Assembly (NCBI GenBank): GCA_028687395.1
Contig: JAQUAE010000020.1
Coordinates: 1-12,677, forward strand
Direction of reading: 5' to 3'
DNA length: 12,677 nucleotides
From: Anaerolineales bacterium
GTDB lineage: Bacteria; Chloroflexota; Anaerolineae; Anaerolineales; UBA4823
The first letter of the stretch is position 1, and every line of letters starts with the position of its first letter. Shown here piece by piece: positions 5,299 to 11,784 of this stretch. A model generated the notes under the pieces. The model ran no database searches, had not been told where the DNA came from, and worked only from the letters and a program-made list of their open reading frames with translations. A program made the position numbers and the translations under genes.

Positions 5299-5582
5299 AC
5301 ACTCGTCGTCGAATTACCGGCGTGGTGAAAAGCGCCAACATGCAAAAGACGGTCATCGTGGAAATCTCCCGCACCTACCAGCACCGCCTGTATAAGAAGG
5401 TGGTAAAAAGCAGCAGACGGGTGATGGCCCACGACGAATTGGGCTGCCAACCTGGCGACCACGTGCGCATCGTCGAGAGCCAACCCCTTTCGCGCCACAA
5501 GCGTTGGGTGGTGCAGGAGATCTTGCGACGGGATATCCGCGGCGTGGATGAACTCATCCCCGATGTGGAGAGCCCGCAATGA
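5295..5582 (+). CDS. rpsQ: 30S ribosomal protein S17
   Basis: S17 is a primary 16S rRNA binding protein with an OB fold. The product has 95 residues. Family signatures are RRITGVVKSANMQKTVIVEI (4-23), YKKVVKSSRRVMAHDE at about 34-49, and GDHVRIVESQPLSRHKRW, the classic S17 box, at about 55-72. The segment after LSRHKRWVVQEILRR is a short tail (IRGVDELIPDVESPQ) of the sort that varies between phyla. The start overlaps the rpmC stop, and the stop overlaps the rplN start (ATGA both times). Confidence 0.97.
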   Translation: MNTRRRITGVVKSANMQKTVIVEISRTYQHRLYKKVVKSSRRVMAHDELGCQPGDHVRIVESQPLSRHKRWVVQEILRRDIRGVDELIPDVESPQ

Positions 5583-5950
5583 TCCAGCAAGAGAGTTATC
5601 TGAAAGTTGCGGATAACACCGGCGCCCGCGAGTTGTTGGTCATCCATGTCATGGGCGGTTCCCGCCGCCGGTATGGCGCAGTAGGTGACGTGGTGGTGGG
5701 GACGGTCAAGTCGGCCATCCCCCAGGGTACGGTGAAGAAGAGCGACGTGGTGCGCGCCGTGATCGTGCGCTGCGCCAAGGAATGGCGGCGCGAGGATGGC
5801 TCCTACATCCGCTTCGACGATAACGCCGCCGTCATCCTGGAAACCGATGGCCAGAATCCCAAAGGGACGCGCATCTTTGGCCCTGTCGCTCGTGAGTTGC
5901 GCGAGAAGGGTTTCATGAAGATAGTCTCGCTTGCCCCTGAAGTTCTTTGA
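5579..5950 (+). CDS. rplN: 50S ribosomal protein L14
   Basis: L14 lies at the subunit interface and contacts 16S rRNA. The 123-residue product has the canonical length. It begins MIQQESYLKVADNTGAREL and includes the signature GDVVVGTVKSAIPQG at about 38-52, SDVVRAVIVRCAKEWRREDG (55-74), RFDDNAAVILE and GTRIFGPVARELREKGFMKI. GGAG at 5567-5570 lies 8 nt before the ATG, inside the end of rpsQ. In E. coli this gene opens the spc operon; here it is translationally coupled to rpsQ and no promoter is visible before it, so S10 and spc genes appear joined. Confidence 0.98.
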   Translation: MIQQESYLKVADNTGARELLVIHVMGGSRRRYGAVGDVVVGTVKSAIPQGTVKKSDVVRAVIVRCAKEWRREDGSYIRFDDNAAVILETDGQNPKGTRIFGPVARELREKGFMKIVSLAPEVL

Positions 5951-5961
5951 GCGGGCAGGTA

Positions 5962-5967
5962 AAGGAG
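5962..5967 (+). promoter_or_regulatory. Ribosome binding site fixing the rplX GTG start
   Basis: AAGGAG lies 8 nt before a GTG at 5976. The frame is open further upstream to an ATG at 5931 inside rplN, but that extension (15 residues) has no binding site and no L24 similarity, so the GTG start is chosen. Confidence 0.85.
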
Positions 5968-5975
5968 CAGCAAAC

Positions 5976-6305
5976 GTGAAGGTCAAGATTCGTAAAGGTG
6001 ATACCGTTGAGGTGATCAGCGGGCGTGAGGAATACCTGGGCAAGCGCGGCGAAGTCATCAAGGTTCTGCCGGATGTCTCCCGCGTGGTGGTTCAGGGAGT
6101 CAACATCCGCAAGAAGCACCAACGCCAGGTGCAGACGCAGGGACGCACGATGAATCCGGGCATTATCGAGTTCGAAGGCCCGATCGACATCTCTAACGTC
6201 ATGCTGGTGTGTCCGAAGTGCGATGAAGCCACCCGCGTCGGCGTGCAGCGTGAAGAGGGCATCTCCAAGCGCGTGTGCAAGCGCTGCCAGGCGTTGATCG
6301 ACTAA
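5976..6305 (+). CDS. rplX: 50S ribosomal protein L24, CxxC-bearing form
   Basis: L24 is an assembly initiator that binds the 5' end of 23S rRNA. The product from the GTG start at 5976 is 109 residues. It has the KOW-motif start MKVKIRKGDTVEVISG, GKRGEVIKVLPD (22-33) and VQGVNIRKKHQ (39-49). The C-terminal third has two cysteine pairs, C79-C82 (CPKC) and C101-C104 (CKRC), consistent with a zinc-ribbon end seen in many non-proteobacterial L24 proteins. An ATG at 5931 would lengthen the protein by 15 residues but would overlap rplN by 20 nt and lacks a binding site. rplE follows after a 24-nt gap. Confidence 0.95.
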   Translation: MKVKIRKGDTVEVISGREEYLGKRGEVIKVLPDVSRVVVQGVNIRKKHQRQVQTQGRTMNPGIIEFEGPIDISNVMLVCPKCDEATRVGVQREEGISKRVCKRCQALID

Positions 6306-6309
6306 GCGG

Positions 6310-6323
6310 GCGCTCGGGAGCGT
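6310..6323 (+). promoter_or_regulatory. Mini-hairpin covering the rplE ribosome binding site
   Basis: CGCT at 6311-6314 pairs with AGCG at 6319-6322, and G6310 with T6323 as a G-U, closing a CGGG tetraloop (6315-6318). The only Shine-Dalgarno-like sequence for rplE, GGGAG at 6316-6320, sits partly in the loop and partly in the stem. In E. coli, S8 represses the spc operon at this same L24-L5 junction. The hairpin here is much smaller than the E. coli S8 site, so S8 control is only a suggestion. Confidence 0.35.
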
Positions 6324-6329
6324 TGAATT

Positions 6330-6878
6330 ATGGAACATGTATTGAAAACCCGTTATCAAGAAGAGATTATCCCTGCGCTGATGAAATCGCTCAACCTGAC
6401 GAACGTCATGGAGGTACCGCGGTTGAAGAAGGTGATCGTCAACGTCGGCGTAGGCGAAACCCGGGATAATCCCAAAGCGCTGGATCCGGTGGTGGGCGAT
6501 CTCACCCTGATCACTGGCCAGAAGCCGATCATCACCAAGGCGCGCAAGAGCATCGCCAACTTCAAGTTGCGCGAAGGCCAGCAGATTGGCGTGAAAGTCA
6601 CCCTGCGCGGCGAGAGGATGTGGTCCTTCCTGGACCGCCTGATGAACGTCGCCCTGCCTCGCGTGCGCGATTTTCGCGGCATTTCTCCGAACGCGTTCGA
6701 TGGCCGCGGCAACTACACCCTGGGGTTGCGCGAGCAGTTGGTTTTTCCGGAGATCGAATACGATAAGATCGACAAGCTCCGCGGTTTGGAAATCAGCATT
6801 GTCACCACGGCTCGAACCGATGAAGAAGGCCGACAATTGTTGCAGATGCTGGGAATGCCGTTCAAAAAGGATGGGTAG
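6330..6878 (+). CDS. rplE: 50S ribosomal protein L5
   Basis: L5 binds 5S rRNA, lies in the central protuberance and contacts P-site tRNA and S13. The 182-residue product has family length. Visible blocks are YQEEIIPALMKSLNLTNVME near the N-terminus, VPRLKKVIVNVGVGE (28-42), LTLITGQKPIITKARKSIAN at 57-76, LREGQQIGVKVTLRG, and DGRGNYTLGLREQLVFPEI in the C-terminal third. The ATG at 6330 is 9 nt after GGGAG (6316-6320), which lies in a small hairpin. rpsN follows the TAG stop by 3 nt. Confidence 0.98.
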   Translation: MEHVLKTRYQEEIIPALMKSLNLTNVMEVPRLKKVIVNVGVGETRDNPKALDPVVGDLTLITGQKPIITKARKSIANFKLREGQQIGVKVTLRGERMWSFLDRLMNVALPRVRDFRGISPNAFDGRGNYTLGLREQLVFPEIEYDKIDKLRGLEISIVTTARTDEEGRQLLQMLGMPFKKDG

Positions 6879-6881
6879 CCG

Positions 6882-7064
6882 ATGGCCAAGAAGTGCATGT
6901 CGTATCGTGAAATGAGACGGAAGTACCCCACACGCGTGCGCAATCGCTGCAAGCTGTGCGGTCGCCCACGCGGGTATATTCGCCGCTTCGGCTTGTGCCG
7001 TATCTGTTTTCGTGAGCTCGCCTTGAAGGGCAAGATTCCCGGTGTCGTCAAGTCTTCGTGGTAG
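6882..7064 (+). CDS. rpsN: 30S ribosomal protein S14, zinc-binding short form
   Basis: S14 is a small-subunit head protein needed for late assembly. The 60-residue product is the short zinc-binding (type Z) form, with four cysteines in CxxC pairs at C23-C26 and C39-C42. The C-terminal FRELALKGKIPGV is typical of type Z. Some surrounding sequence, RVRNRC followed by GRPRGYIRRFGL and the end VKSSW, reads more like the longer cysteine-free S14 family. An extra cysteine lies at residue 5. The AAGG at 6867-6870 is 11 nt before the ATG, inside the end of rplE. Type Z S14 is taken as the ancestral form; the mixed look is described under findings. Confidence 0.96.
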   Translation: MAKKCMSYREMRRKYPTRVRNRCKLCGRPRGYIRRFGLCRICFRELALKGKIPGVVKSSW

Positions 7065-7082
7065 CCGGGTGGAGAGTGTGAT

Positions 7083-7496
7083 ATGAGTATGACTGATCCT
7101 ATTGCCGATATGTTGACCCGCATCCGAAATGCGATCATGGCGGGTCATCCAATGGTTGCGTTGCCAAGCTCGAAGATCAAGATGGCGATTGCGAAGATAC
7201 TGAAGGATGAAGGCTACATCAGCGGTTACGAGATCGTTGATGGGAAGACGAGCGGTCAAAAGATCTTGCGCATCCGCTTGAAATACGTGGGTGAGCGGCG
7301 CAATCGCACCTCGGTCATCGCTGGCGTCGAGCGCATCAGCCGCCCGGGCCGCCGGGTGTTCACCGGTAAACAGGACATCCCCTGGGTGCTGTCCGGTATG
7401 GGCATCGCCATTATCTCCACGCCGAAGGGCGTCATGACTGGTCAACGCGCCCGCCAGTTGGGTGTGGGCGGCGAGGTGATTTGCAAGGTCTGGTAA
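7083..7496 (+). CDS. rpsH: 30S ribosomal protein S8
   Basis: S8 is a primary 16S rRNA binding protein and in E. coli is the spc operon repressor. The 137-residue product starts MSMTDPIADMLTRIRNA, a conserved opening. It has LPSSKIKMAIAKILKDEGYI (27-46), and the C-terminal IISTPKGVMTGQRARQLGVG (110-129) ending in GGEVICKVW. A second ATG at 7089 (MTDPIADML) also fits homology, but GGAG at 7071-7074 is 8 nt before 7083, so the longer start is chosen. The 72-nt gap that follows contains nothing clear except the rplF binding site. Confidence 0.96.
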   Translation: MSMTDPIADMLTRIRNAIMAGHPMVALPSSKIKMAIAKILKDEGYISGYEIVDGKTSGQKILRIRLKYVGERRNRTSVIAGVERISRPGRRVFTGKQDIPWVLSGMGIAIISTPKGVMTGQRARQLGVGGEVICKVW

Positions 7497-7568
7497 TTTT
7501 GGGATTGCTCGAGCCGCTTTGGGTGAGCTGCCCGAGGCTGGTTGCGCAAACCGTAGGAGGTTAGAACT

Positions 7569-8111
7569 GTGTCACGCATTGGACGTATGCCTGTGGCTGT
7601 GCCTGAGGGCGTGAATGTAGAAATCAAGGGCACCCACGTGAGTGTTAAAGGACCGAAGGGCGAGTTATCCCACACCTTTCCGTCTGGGATGCTGATCTCA
7701 TTCGAGTCCGACCAGATCCTGGTGCAACGCCCGACGGATAATCGCATCGACCGCTCGATGCATGGGATGACCCGCGCTTTGATCAATAACATGGTGGTCG
7801 GGGTCAGCAGCGGATACGAGAAAATCCTCGAAGTGAACGGGGTGGGTTACCGGGCGGAAGTGAATGGTGCCAACCTGGTCCTGTACGTGGGTTACTCGCA
7901 CCCGGTAGTGATCGAGCCTCCCCAGGGGATTTCCTTCGAGGTCGATACCCGCACGCGGCAGATCAAGGTGCAAGGCCACGATAAGCAAATGGTAGGGCAG
8001 ATCGCGGCCGATATCCGCAAGGTGCGCCCGCCGGAACCCTACAAAGGCAAGGGTATCCGCTATATCAATGAGGTTGTCCGCCGCAAGGCTGGCAAGGCAG
8101 GTAAGGTGTAA
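7569..8111 (+). CDS. rplF: 50S ribosomal protein L6
   Basis: L6 is a two-domain protein near the factor-binding site of the large subunit. The 180-residue product has normal length. It begins SRIGRMPVAVPEGV after a GTG start at 7569, which is supported by AGGAGG at 7555-7560, 8 nt upstream. The N-terminal domain includes VEIKGTHVSVKGPKGELSHT. The C-terminal domain carries the L6 signature EVNGVGYRAEV (88-98), GHDKQMVGQIAADIRKVRPP (138-157) and YKGKGIRYINEVVRRK (160-175). rplR begins 3 nt after the stop. The GTG is the second non-ATG start in this cluster, after rplX. Confidence 0.97.
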   Translation: MSRIGRMPVAVPEGVNVEIKGTHVSVKGPKGELSHTFPSGMLISFESDQILVQRPTDNRIDRSMHGMTRALINNMVVGVSSGYEKILEVNGVGYRAEVNGANLVLYVGYSHPVVIEPPQGISFEVDTRTRQIKVQGHDKQMVGQIAADIRKVRPPEPYKGKGIRYINEVVRRKAGKAGKV

Positions 8112-8114
8112 GCT

Positions 8115-8483
8115 ATGGCTGCAATGAAATCTCGATCTCAAGCTCGCGTGCGCCGTCACGTTCGCGTGCGGAAGAACCTCTCCGGCACGGCCGAATGCCC
8201 GCGGTTGAACGTCTATCGTAGTCTGGCCGAAATTTACGCTCAGGTGATCGATGACGAAGCGGGGCAGACGCTCGTCTCCGCCTCGTCGATCGACTCCGAG
8301 CTGCGCAAGAAGGTGGCCGGTCTGAAGAAAGCGGAGCAGGCCAAGCTGGTTGGCCAGATGGTTGCGGAGAGAGCCAAAGCCAAAGGAATCAAGAAGGTAG
8401 TCTTCGATCGCGGCGGCTACCGGTATATCGGTCGCGTCAAGGCACTGGCCGATGGCGCCCGCGAAAGCGGCCTCGAATTTTAG
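8115..8483 (+). CDS. rplR: 50S ribosomal protein L18
   Basis: L18 binds 5S rRNA with L5 in the central protuberance. The 122-residue product begins with a basic tail (SRSQARVRRHVRVRKNLSGT), then PRLNVYRSLAEIYAQVIDDE at about 34-53, a family hallmark. It ends with AKGIKKVVFDRGGYRYIGRV and KALADGARESGLEF, also standard. AAGGTG at 8103-8108, in the last codons of rplF, stands 6 nt before the ATG at 8115. An ATG at 8124 is possible, but its spacing is poor. The usual Arg in GTAERPRL is Cys here (AECPRL). Confidence 0.96.
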   Translation: MAAMKSRSQARVRRHVRVRKNLSGTAECPRLNVYRSLAEIYAQVIDDEAGQTLVSASSIDSELRKKVAGLKKAEQAKLVGQMVAERAKAKGIKKVVFDRGGYRYIGRVKALADGARESGLEF

Positions 8484-8513
8484 AGAACTGCCACATAAGC
8501 GTAGGAGCATTTT

Positions 8514-9038
8514 ATGAGCAATATGATGGAATTCGAATCAGAACTTGACGAGCGCGTGGTGGAGATTGCGCGTGTGGCGAAAGTGGTCAAGGGCGGCCGC
8601 CGTTTTTCCTTTCGAGTGACCGTGGTCGTCGGCGATAACCGTGGCAACGTGGGCATCGGCATCGGCAAGGCGAATGCGGTGCCGGATGCGATGCGCAAGG
8701 CATCCGAAAAAGGGCGCAAGAATATGCATAAAGTCTCGCTGTACGGGTCGACTATTCCACATGAGATCATCGGTCGCGTCGCTGGGGCGCGCGTCCTGCT
8801 CAAGCCGGCTTCACGCGGCACGGGAGTCATCGCCGGCGGTGGCGTGCGCGCCGTCTTGGAGGCTGCAGGCATCTCGGACATCCTCACCAAGTCGTTGGGC
8901 AGTAGCAACCTGCTCAACGTGGTCAAAGCCACGATGTCAGCGCTGGATCACCTGAAGAATCCTGAAGAGGAAGCCGCCCGCCGTGGGAAGAGCGTGAAGG
9001 ACGTCACCCCCTTCTGGGAGCGCAGAAAAGATGCCTAA
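8514..9038 (+). CDS. rpsE: 30S ribosomal protein S5
   Basis: S5 contributes to decoding accuracy and to the mRNA entry region. The 174-residue product has the two S5 domains. The N-terminal dsRNA-binding-like domain contains VVKGGRRFSFRVTVVVGDNR (24-43) and GNVGIGIGKANAVPDAMRKA. The C-terminal domain carries LLKPASRGTGVIAGGGVRAV and ILTKSLGSSNLLNVVKAT. The spectinomycin-loop motif VKGGRRFSF is intact. AGGAG at 8503-8507 lies 6 nt before the ATG at 8514, and another in-frame ATG lies three codons later. The end overlaps rpmD by 8 nt, the longest overlap in this window. Confidence 0.97.
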   Translation: MSNMMEFESELDERVVEIARVAKVVKGGRRFSFRVTVVVGDNRGNVGIGIGKANAVPDAMRKASEKGRKNMHKVSLYGSTIPHEIIGRVAGARVLLKPASRGTGVIAGGGVRAVLEAAGISDILTKSLGSSNLLNVVKATMSALDHLKNPEEEAARRGKSVKDVTPFWERRKDA

Positions 9039-9234
9039 GAAAACCAAGAAAGTCGAAACGATATTGCGCATCACCCTGGTCAAAAGCCCGATCGGGTATT
9101 CGCAGAAACATAAGGACACGATTCGCGCCCTGGGATTGCACCGCATGCGCCAGACCGTGGAGCATGTGGACTCGCTCTCGCTGCGCGGCATGCTTTCCAA
9201 GGTTGCTCATCTGGTGAATGTAGAAGAGAAATAG
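9031..9234 (+). CDS. rpmD: 50S ribosomal protein L30
   Basis: L30 is a small large-subunit protein present in many but not all bacteria. The 67-residue product has LRITLVKSPIGYSQKHKDTI at about 12-31, RALGLHRMRQTVEHVDS (32-48), and ends RGMLSKVAHLVNVEE, all classic L30. It starts inside the end of rpsE, in another frame, with 8 nt of overlap. The purine-rich GGGAGCGCAGAAAAG just before it can act as a binding site, so reinitiation after S5 is likely. The stop is 10 nt before the rplO ATG. Confidence 0.96.
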   Translation: MPKKTKKVETILRITLVKSPIGYSQKHKDTIRALGLHRMRQTVEHVDSLSLRGMLSKVAHLVNVEEK

Positions 9235-9238
9235 AAGG
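9233..9238 (+). promoter_or_regulatory. Ribosome binding site deciding the rplO start
   Basis: AGAAGG directly abuts an in-frame TTG at 9239 but lies 6 nt before the ATG at 9245. Since MKLHDLKP is the canonical L15 start, the ATG at 9245 is chosen. Starting at TTG would add only two residues and leave no spacing. Confidence 0.8.
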
Positions 9239-9244
9239 TTGGCG

Positions 9245-9706
9245 ATGAAATTGCACGATCTCAAACCGAATGAAGGCTCAAAGAAGAACCGCAAGCGCGT
9301 CGGCCGCGGCATTAGCGCCGGGCAGGGCAAGACTTCCGGGCGAGGCACCAAAGGCCAGGGGGCGCGCTCGGGAGGCGGCACCCGCCTGTACCATCAGGGT
9401 GGCAACCTGCCTTTCTTCCGCCGCCTGCCGTTCATGCGCGGTAAGGGTTTCACACCCTTCTCCCGGGTGGAATACAACGAGGTCAACCTGGACCAACTGG
9501 CGCAGTTCCAGGCTGGCAGCGAAGTTAACCCGCAGGCGCTGGAGGCTGCTCGCCTGTTGCGCGACGCCAGGAAACCCGTCGTGATCTTGGGGCGCGGCGA
9601 GTTGGGGGTTGCTCTCAAGGTCAGCGCTCACCGGGTCACCAAGGGCGCTCAGGCGAAGATCGAAGCCGCCGGTGGCAGCGTGGAGATCCTCCCCCTGCAA
9701 GGATGA
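9245..9706 (+). CDS. rplO: 50S ribosomal protein L15
   Basis: L15 is a late-assembling large-subunit protein with a long extended N-terminal arm. The 153-residue product begins MKLHDLKPNEGSKK and continues with the glycine-rich basic arm KRVGRGISAGQGKTSGRG (about 17-34), typical of L15. GGTRLYHQGGNLPFFRRLPF follows at 44-63 and the globular end carries KVSAHRVTKGAQAKIEAAGG. The ATG at 9245 is preferred to a TTG two codons earlier because of spacing. A 60-nt gap separates it from secY and holds no clear promoter or terminator. Confidence 0.96.
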   Translation: MKLHDLKPNEGSKKNRKRVGRGISAGQGKTSGRGTKGQGARSGGGTRLYHQGGNLPFFRRLPFMRGKGFTPFSRVEYNEVNLDQLAQFQAGSEVNPQALEAARLLRDARKPVVILGRGELGVALKVSAHRVTKGAQAKIEAAGGSVEILPLQG

Positions 9707-9766
9707 TCTCCCAGTCGCGATTCCTGAGCATGGGTTCTATTCGGATAGCATAAGGAGATAAAAGGA

Positions 9767-11107
9767 ATGAAGCGGTCAGCCTGGCGCTACCTCTGGACAT
9801 CACGCGATATCCGCCGCAAGATCCTCTTCACCATCCTGATTCTGGCGATCTTCCGCCTGGCTTCCCACGTGCCGGTTCCCGGCGTGAATCGGGAGGCGAT
9901 TGCCGGCATCCTGGCAGGTGGCGGGGCGGGCGGCACGCTCGTGAACCTGCTGGACTTGCTCTCCGGCGGCACGGTGTCCAATTTTTCGGTGCTGGCCATG
10001 GGCGTCTACCCGTACATCACGGCGCAGATCATCCTGCAATTGCTCGTGCCCATCATCCCCGCCTTGCAGCGCAAGATGGAAGAAGACCAGCGCGAGGGTC
10101 AAAAATGGATGGAGAAGTGGACTTACATCCTGGCCGTCCCGATGGCAGCCCTGCAAGCGGTGGGACAGATCAACCTGTTCTCCGCTTTCGCCGGGGGCGA
10201 GCAGATCCTGAACAACTTCGGGTTCAAGGGCGCCAATTTACTCCCCTCGCTGGCTATTGTGTTCAGCATGACGGCCGGCACGATGTTCGCCATCTGGCTG
10301 GGTGAGTTGATCTCCGAATACGGCATCCGCAACCAGGGTCTCTCGTTGATCATCTTCGCCGGCATCGTGGCGCGCGTCCCGGCCAACCTGGCCCGGCTGA
10401 TGTCCGATGAGCAGAACCGCTGGTTCATCCTGATCTTTCTTGCGGTCATCACCACCCTGATCATCTTTGCCATCGTCTTCGTCCAGCAGGGGCGCCGTAA
10501 CGTGCCGGTGATGTACCCTGGGCGGCGGGTGGGCAACCGCATGTCGATGCCCGTCAAGGGCACCCTGCCGCTGATGGTCAACATGGCAGGCATGATCCCG
10601 CTCATCTTCGCCCAATCCATCCTCACCTTTCCGGCGATCATCGCCAGTTTCTTCATCGGCTCGAGCGTGAGCTGGCTCTCCAGCACAGCGACCACTGTCC
10701 AGAACCTCTTCGGTGGCAATAGCACCTTTTACTGGATCGTTTACTTCCTGATGGTAGTGGCGTTCACCTTCTTCTATACCGACGTGCTCTTCTCGCAACA
10801 GAACTACGGCGAGAATCTCAAGAAGGTGGGCGCTCAGATTCCGGGGGTGAGCCGGGGCGCGCCGACGCAGAAGTATCTCACCCGCGTCCTGCGCCGTATC
10901 ACCTTCCCGGGCGCCCTGTTCCTTGGCATTGTAGCGATCCTGCCTTGGTTGATCGGCCTGATCGTACCGTTTGGTCAAAGCAGCGGCCTTTTACTGGTTT
11001 CCTCTGCCGGCTTGCTGATTGTTGTCGGTGTAGTACGGGATACATTCTTTAACATCGAAGCGGAACTTAAACTACACGGCTACGACGATGCATTGCTCGT
11101 CCGCTGA
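9767..11107 (+). CDS. secY: Preprotein translocase subunit SecY
   Basis: SecY forms the membrane channel through which SecA or the ribosome passes proteins. The 446-residue product has the ten-helix layout: TM1 about 19-38, plug region about 61-75, TM2 about 77-98 (GVYPYITAQIILQLLVP), TM3 about 117-137, TM4 about 157-182, TM5 about 191-210, TM6 about 218-240, TM7 about 266-290, TM8 about 321-341, TM9 about 378-400 and TM10 about 406-424. The cytosolic loop between TM8 and TM9 reads NLKKVGAQIPGVSRGAPTQK (350-369). There the usual PGIRPG reads PGVSRG, so the position of E. coli Arg357 is Ser362. AAGGAG at 9752-9757 is 9 nt before the ATG. The next gene, adk, starts 14 nt after the stop. Confidence 0.98.
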   Translation: MKRSAWRYLWTSRDIRRKILFTILILAIFRLASHVPVPGVNREAIAGILAGGGAGGTLVNLLDLLSGGTVSNFSVLAMGVYPYITAQIILQLLVPIIPALQRKMEEDQREGQKWMEKWTYILAVPMAALQAVGQINLFSAFAGGEQILNNFGFKGANLLPSLAIVFSMTAGTMFAIWLGELISEYGIRNQGLSLIIFAGIVARVPANLARLMSDEQNRWFILIFLAVITTLIIFAIVFVQQGRRNVPVMYPGRRVGNRMSMPVKGTLPLMVNMAGMIPLIFAQSILTFPAIIASFFIGSSVSWLSSTATTVQNLFGGNSTFYWIVYFLMVVAFTFFYTDVLFSQQNYGENLKKVGAQIPGVSRGAPTQKYLTRVLRRITFPGALFLGIVAILPWLIGLIVPFGQSSGLLLVSSAGLLIVVGVVRDTFFNIEAELKLHGYDDALLVR

Positions 11108-11121
11108 GGATCTTACCAGGG

Positions 11122-11784
11122 ATGCCTAAATATATTGTCTTACTTGGACCACCCGGTGCAGGGAAAGGCACGCAAGCACAGAAAATATCCAGCAGTTTTG
11201 GATACCCACACGTTTCATCCGGAGAGTTGTTCCGGGAGCACCTTAAAAACCAGACCCAACTGGGAAAACTGGCTCAGGGCTACATCGAGCGCGGCGAGCT
11301 GGTGCCCGATGACGTCACCATCGCCATGATTCGCGAGCGCCTCACCCGCCCGGACTGTGAGCAGGGTGCCATCCTGGATGGCTTTCCGCGCACGGCGCCC
11401 CAGGCGGAAGCTCTGTCTGCCATGCTGGCGGAGCTGGGCGGCAAGGTGGACCTGGTGCCGTACATCAACGTCCCAACCCGGGTTTTGGTGGAGCGCCTCG
11501 CCGGGCGATGGACTTGCCGGGAGCAGGGGCACATCTTCCACGAGACCTCCAACCCTCCCAGGCAGCCTGGGAAGTGCGACGTGGACGGCTCGGAGCTCTA
11601 CCAGCGCGAGGACGACCAGGCTGAGACCGTGCTCAAGCGTATCCAGGTTTACCTCTCGCAGACAACGCCCCTGATCGAGCACTACCGCTCCCAGGGCGTG
11701 CTCGTGGAAGTGAACGGCGCTTTGCCCATCGATCAGGTCACGCAGACGTTGAGCGAACTGATCGAGAAGGAAGTCCTGGTATGA
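11122..11784 (+). CDS. adk: Adenylate kinase
   Basis: Adenylate kinase interconverts ATP plus AMP with two ADP in the cytosol. The 220-residue product is the long form with a full LID. The P-loop GPPGAGKGT is at 9-17, the AMP-binding part includes SSGELFR (32-38), DGFPRT is at 86-91, and the LID runs from about 123 to 160 with NPPRQPGKCDVDG. In Gram-positive relatives the LID holds zinc by CxxC plus CxxC or CxxD. Here these positions are C132, Q135, C152 and D155, so the second ligand is Gln, with His137 close by. Start at 11122 follows GAGGA at the secY stop. The stop overlaps the map start (ATGA). Confidence 0.97.
   Translation: MPKYIVLLGPPGAGKGTQAQKISSSFGYPHVSSGELFREHLKNQTQLGKLAQGYIERGELVPDDVTIAMIRERLTRPDCEQGAILDGFPRTAPQAEALSAMLAELGGKVDLVPYINVPTRVLVERLAGRWTCREQGHIFHETSNPPRQPGKCDVDGSELYQREDDQAETVLKRIQVYLSQTTPLIEHYRSQGVLVEVNGALPIDQVTQTLSELIEKEVLV

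Noticed and set aside
5931..5975. N-terminal extension of rplX by 15 codons
   Set aside because: It overlaps the rplN end and does not resemble L24. AAGGAG at 5962-5967 points to the GTG at 5976.
5913..7445. A 510-codon open frame on the minus strand opposite rplX, rplE, rpsN and rpsH
   Set aside because: It lies fully antisense to clearly recognised ribosomal protein genes, has no family similarity that I can see, and such frames are expected opposite GC-rich coding sequence.
7497..7568. Possible terminator or hairpin between rpsH and rplF
   Set aside because: Short complementary bits (CTCG/CGAG, AGCC/GGCT) do not form a continuous stem, and no T run follows one.
9707..9766. Possible promoter in the rplO-secY gap (TTCTAT near 9735)
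   Set aside because: No acceptable -35 at proper spacing, and the -10 match is poor. Only the secY binding site is convincing there.
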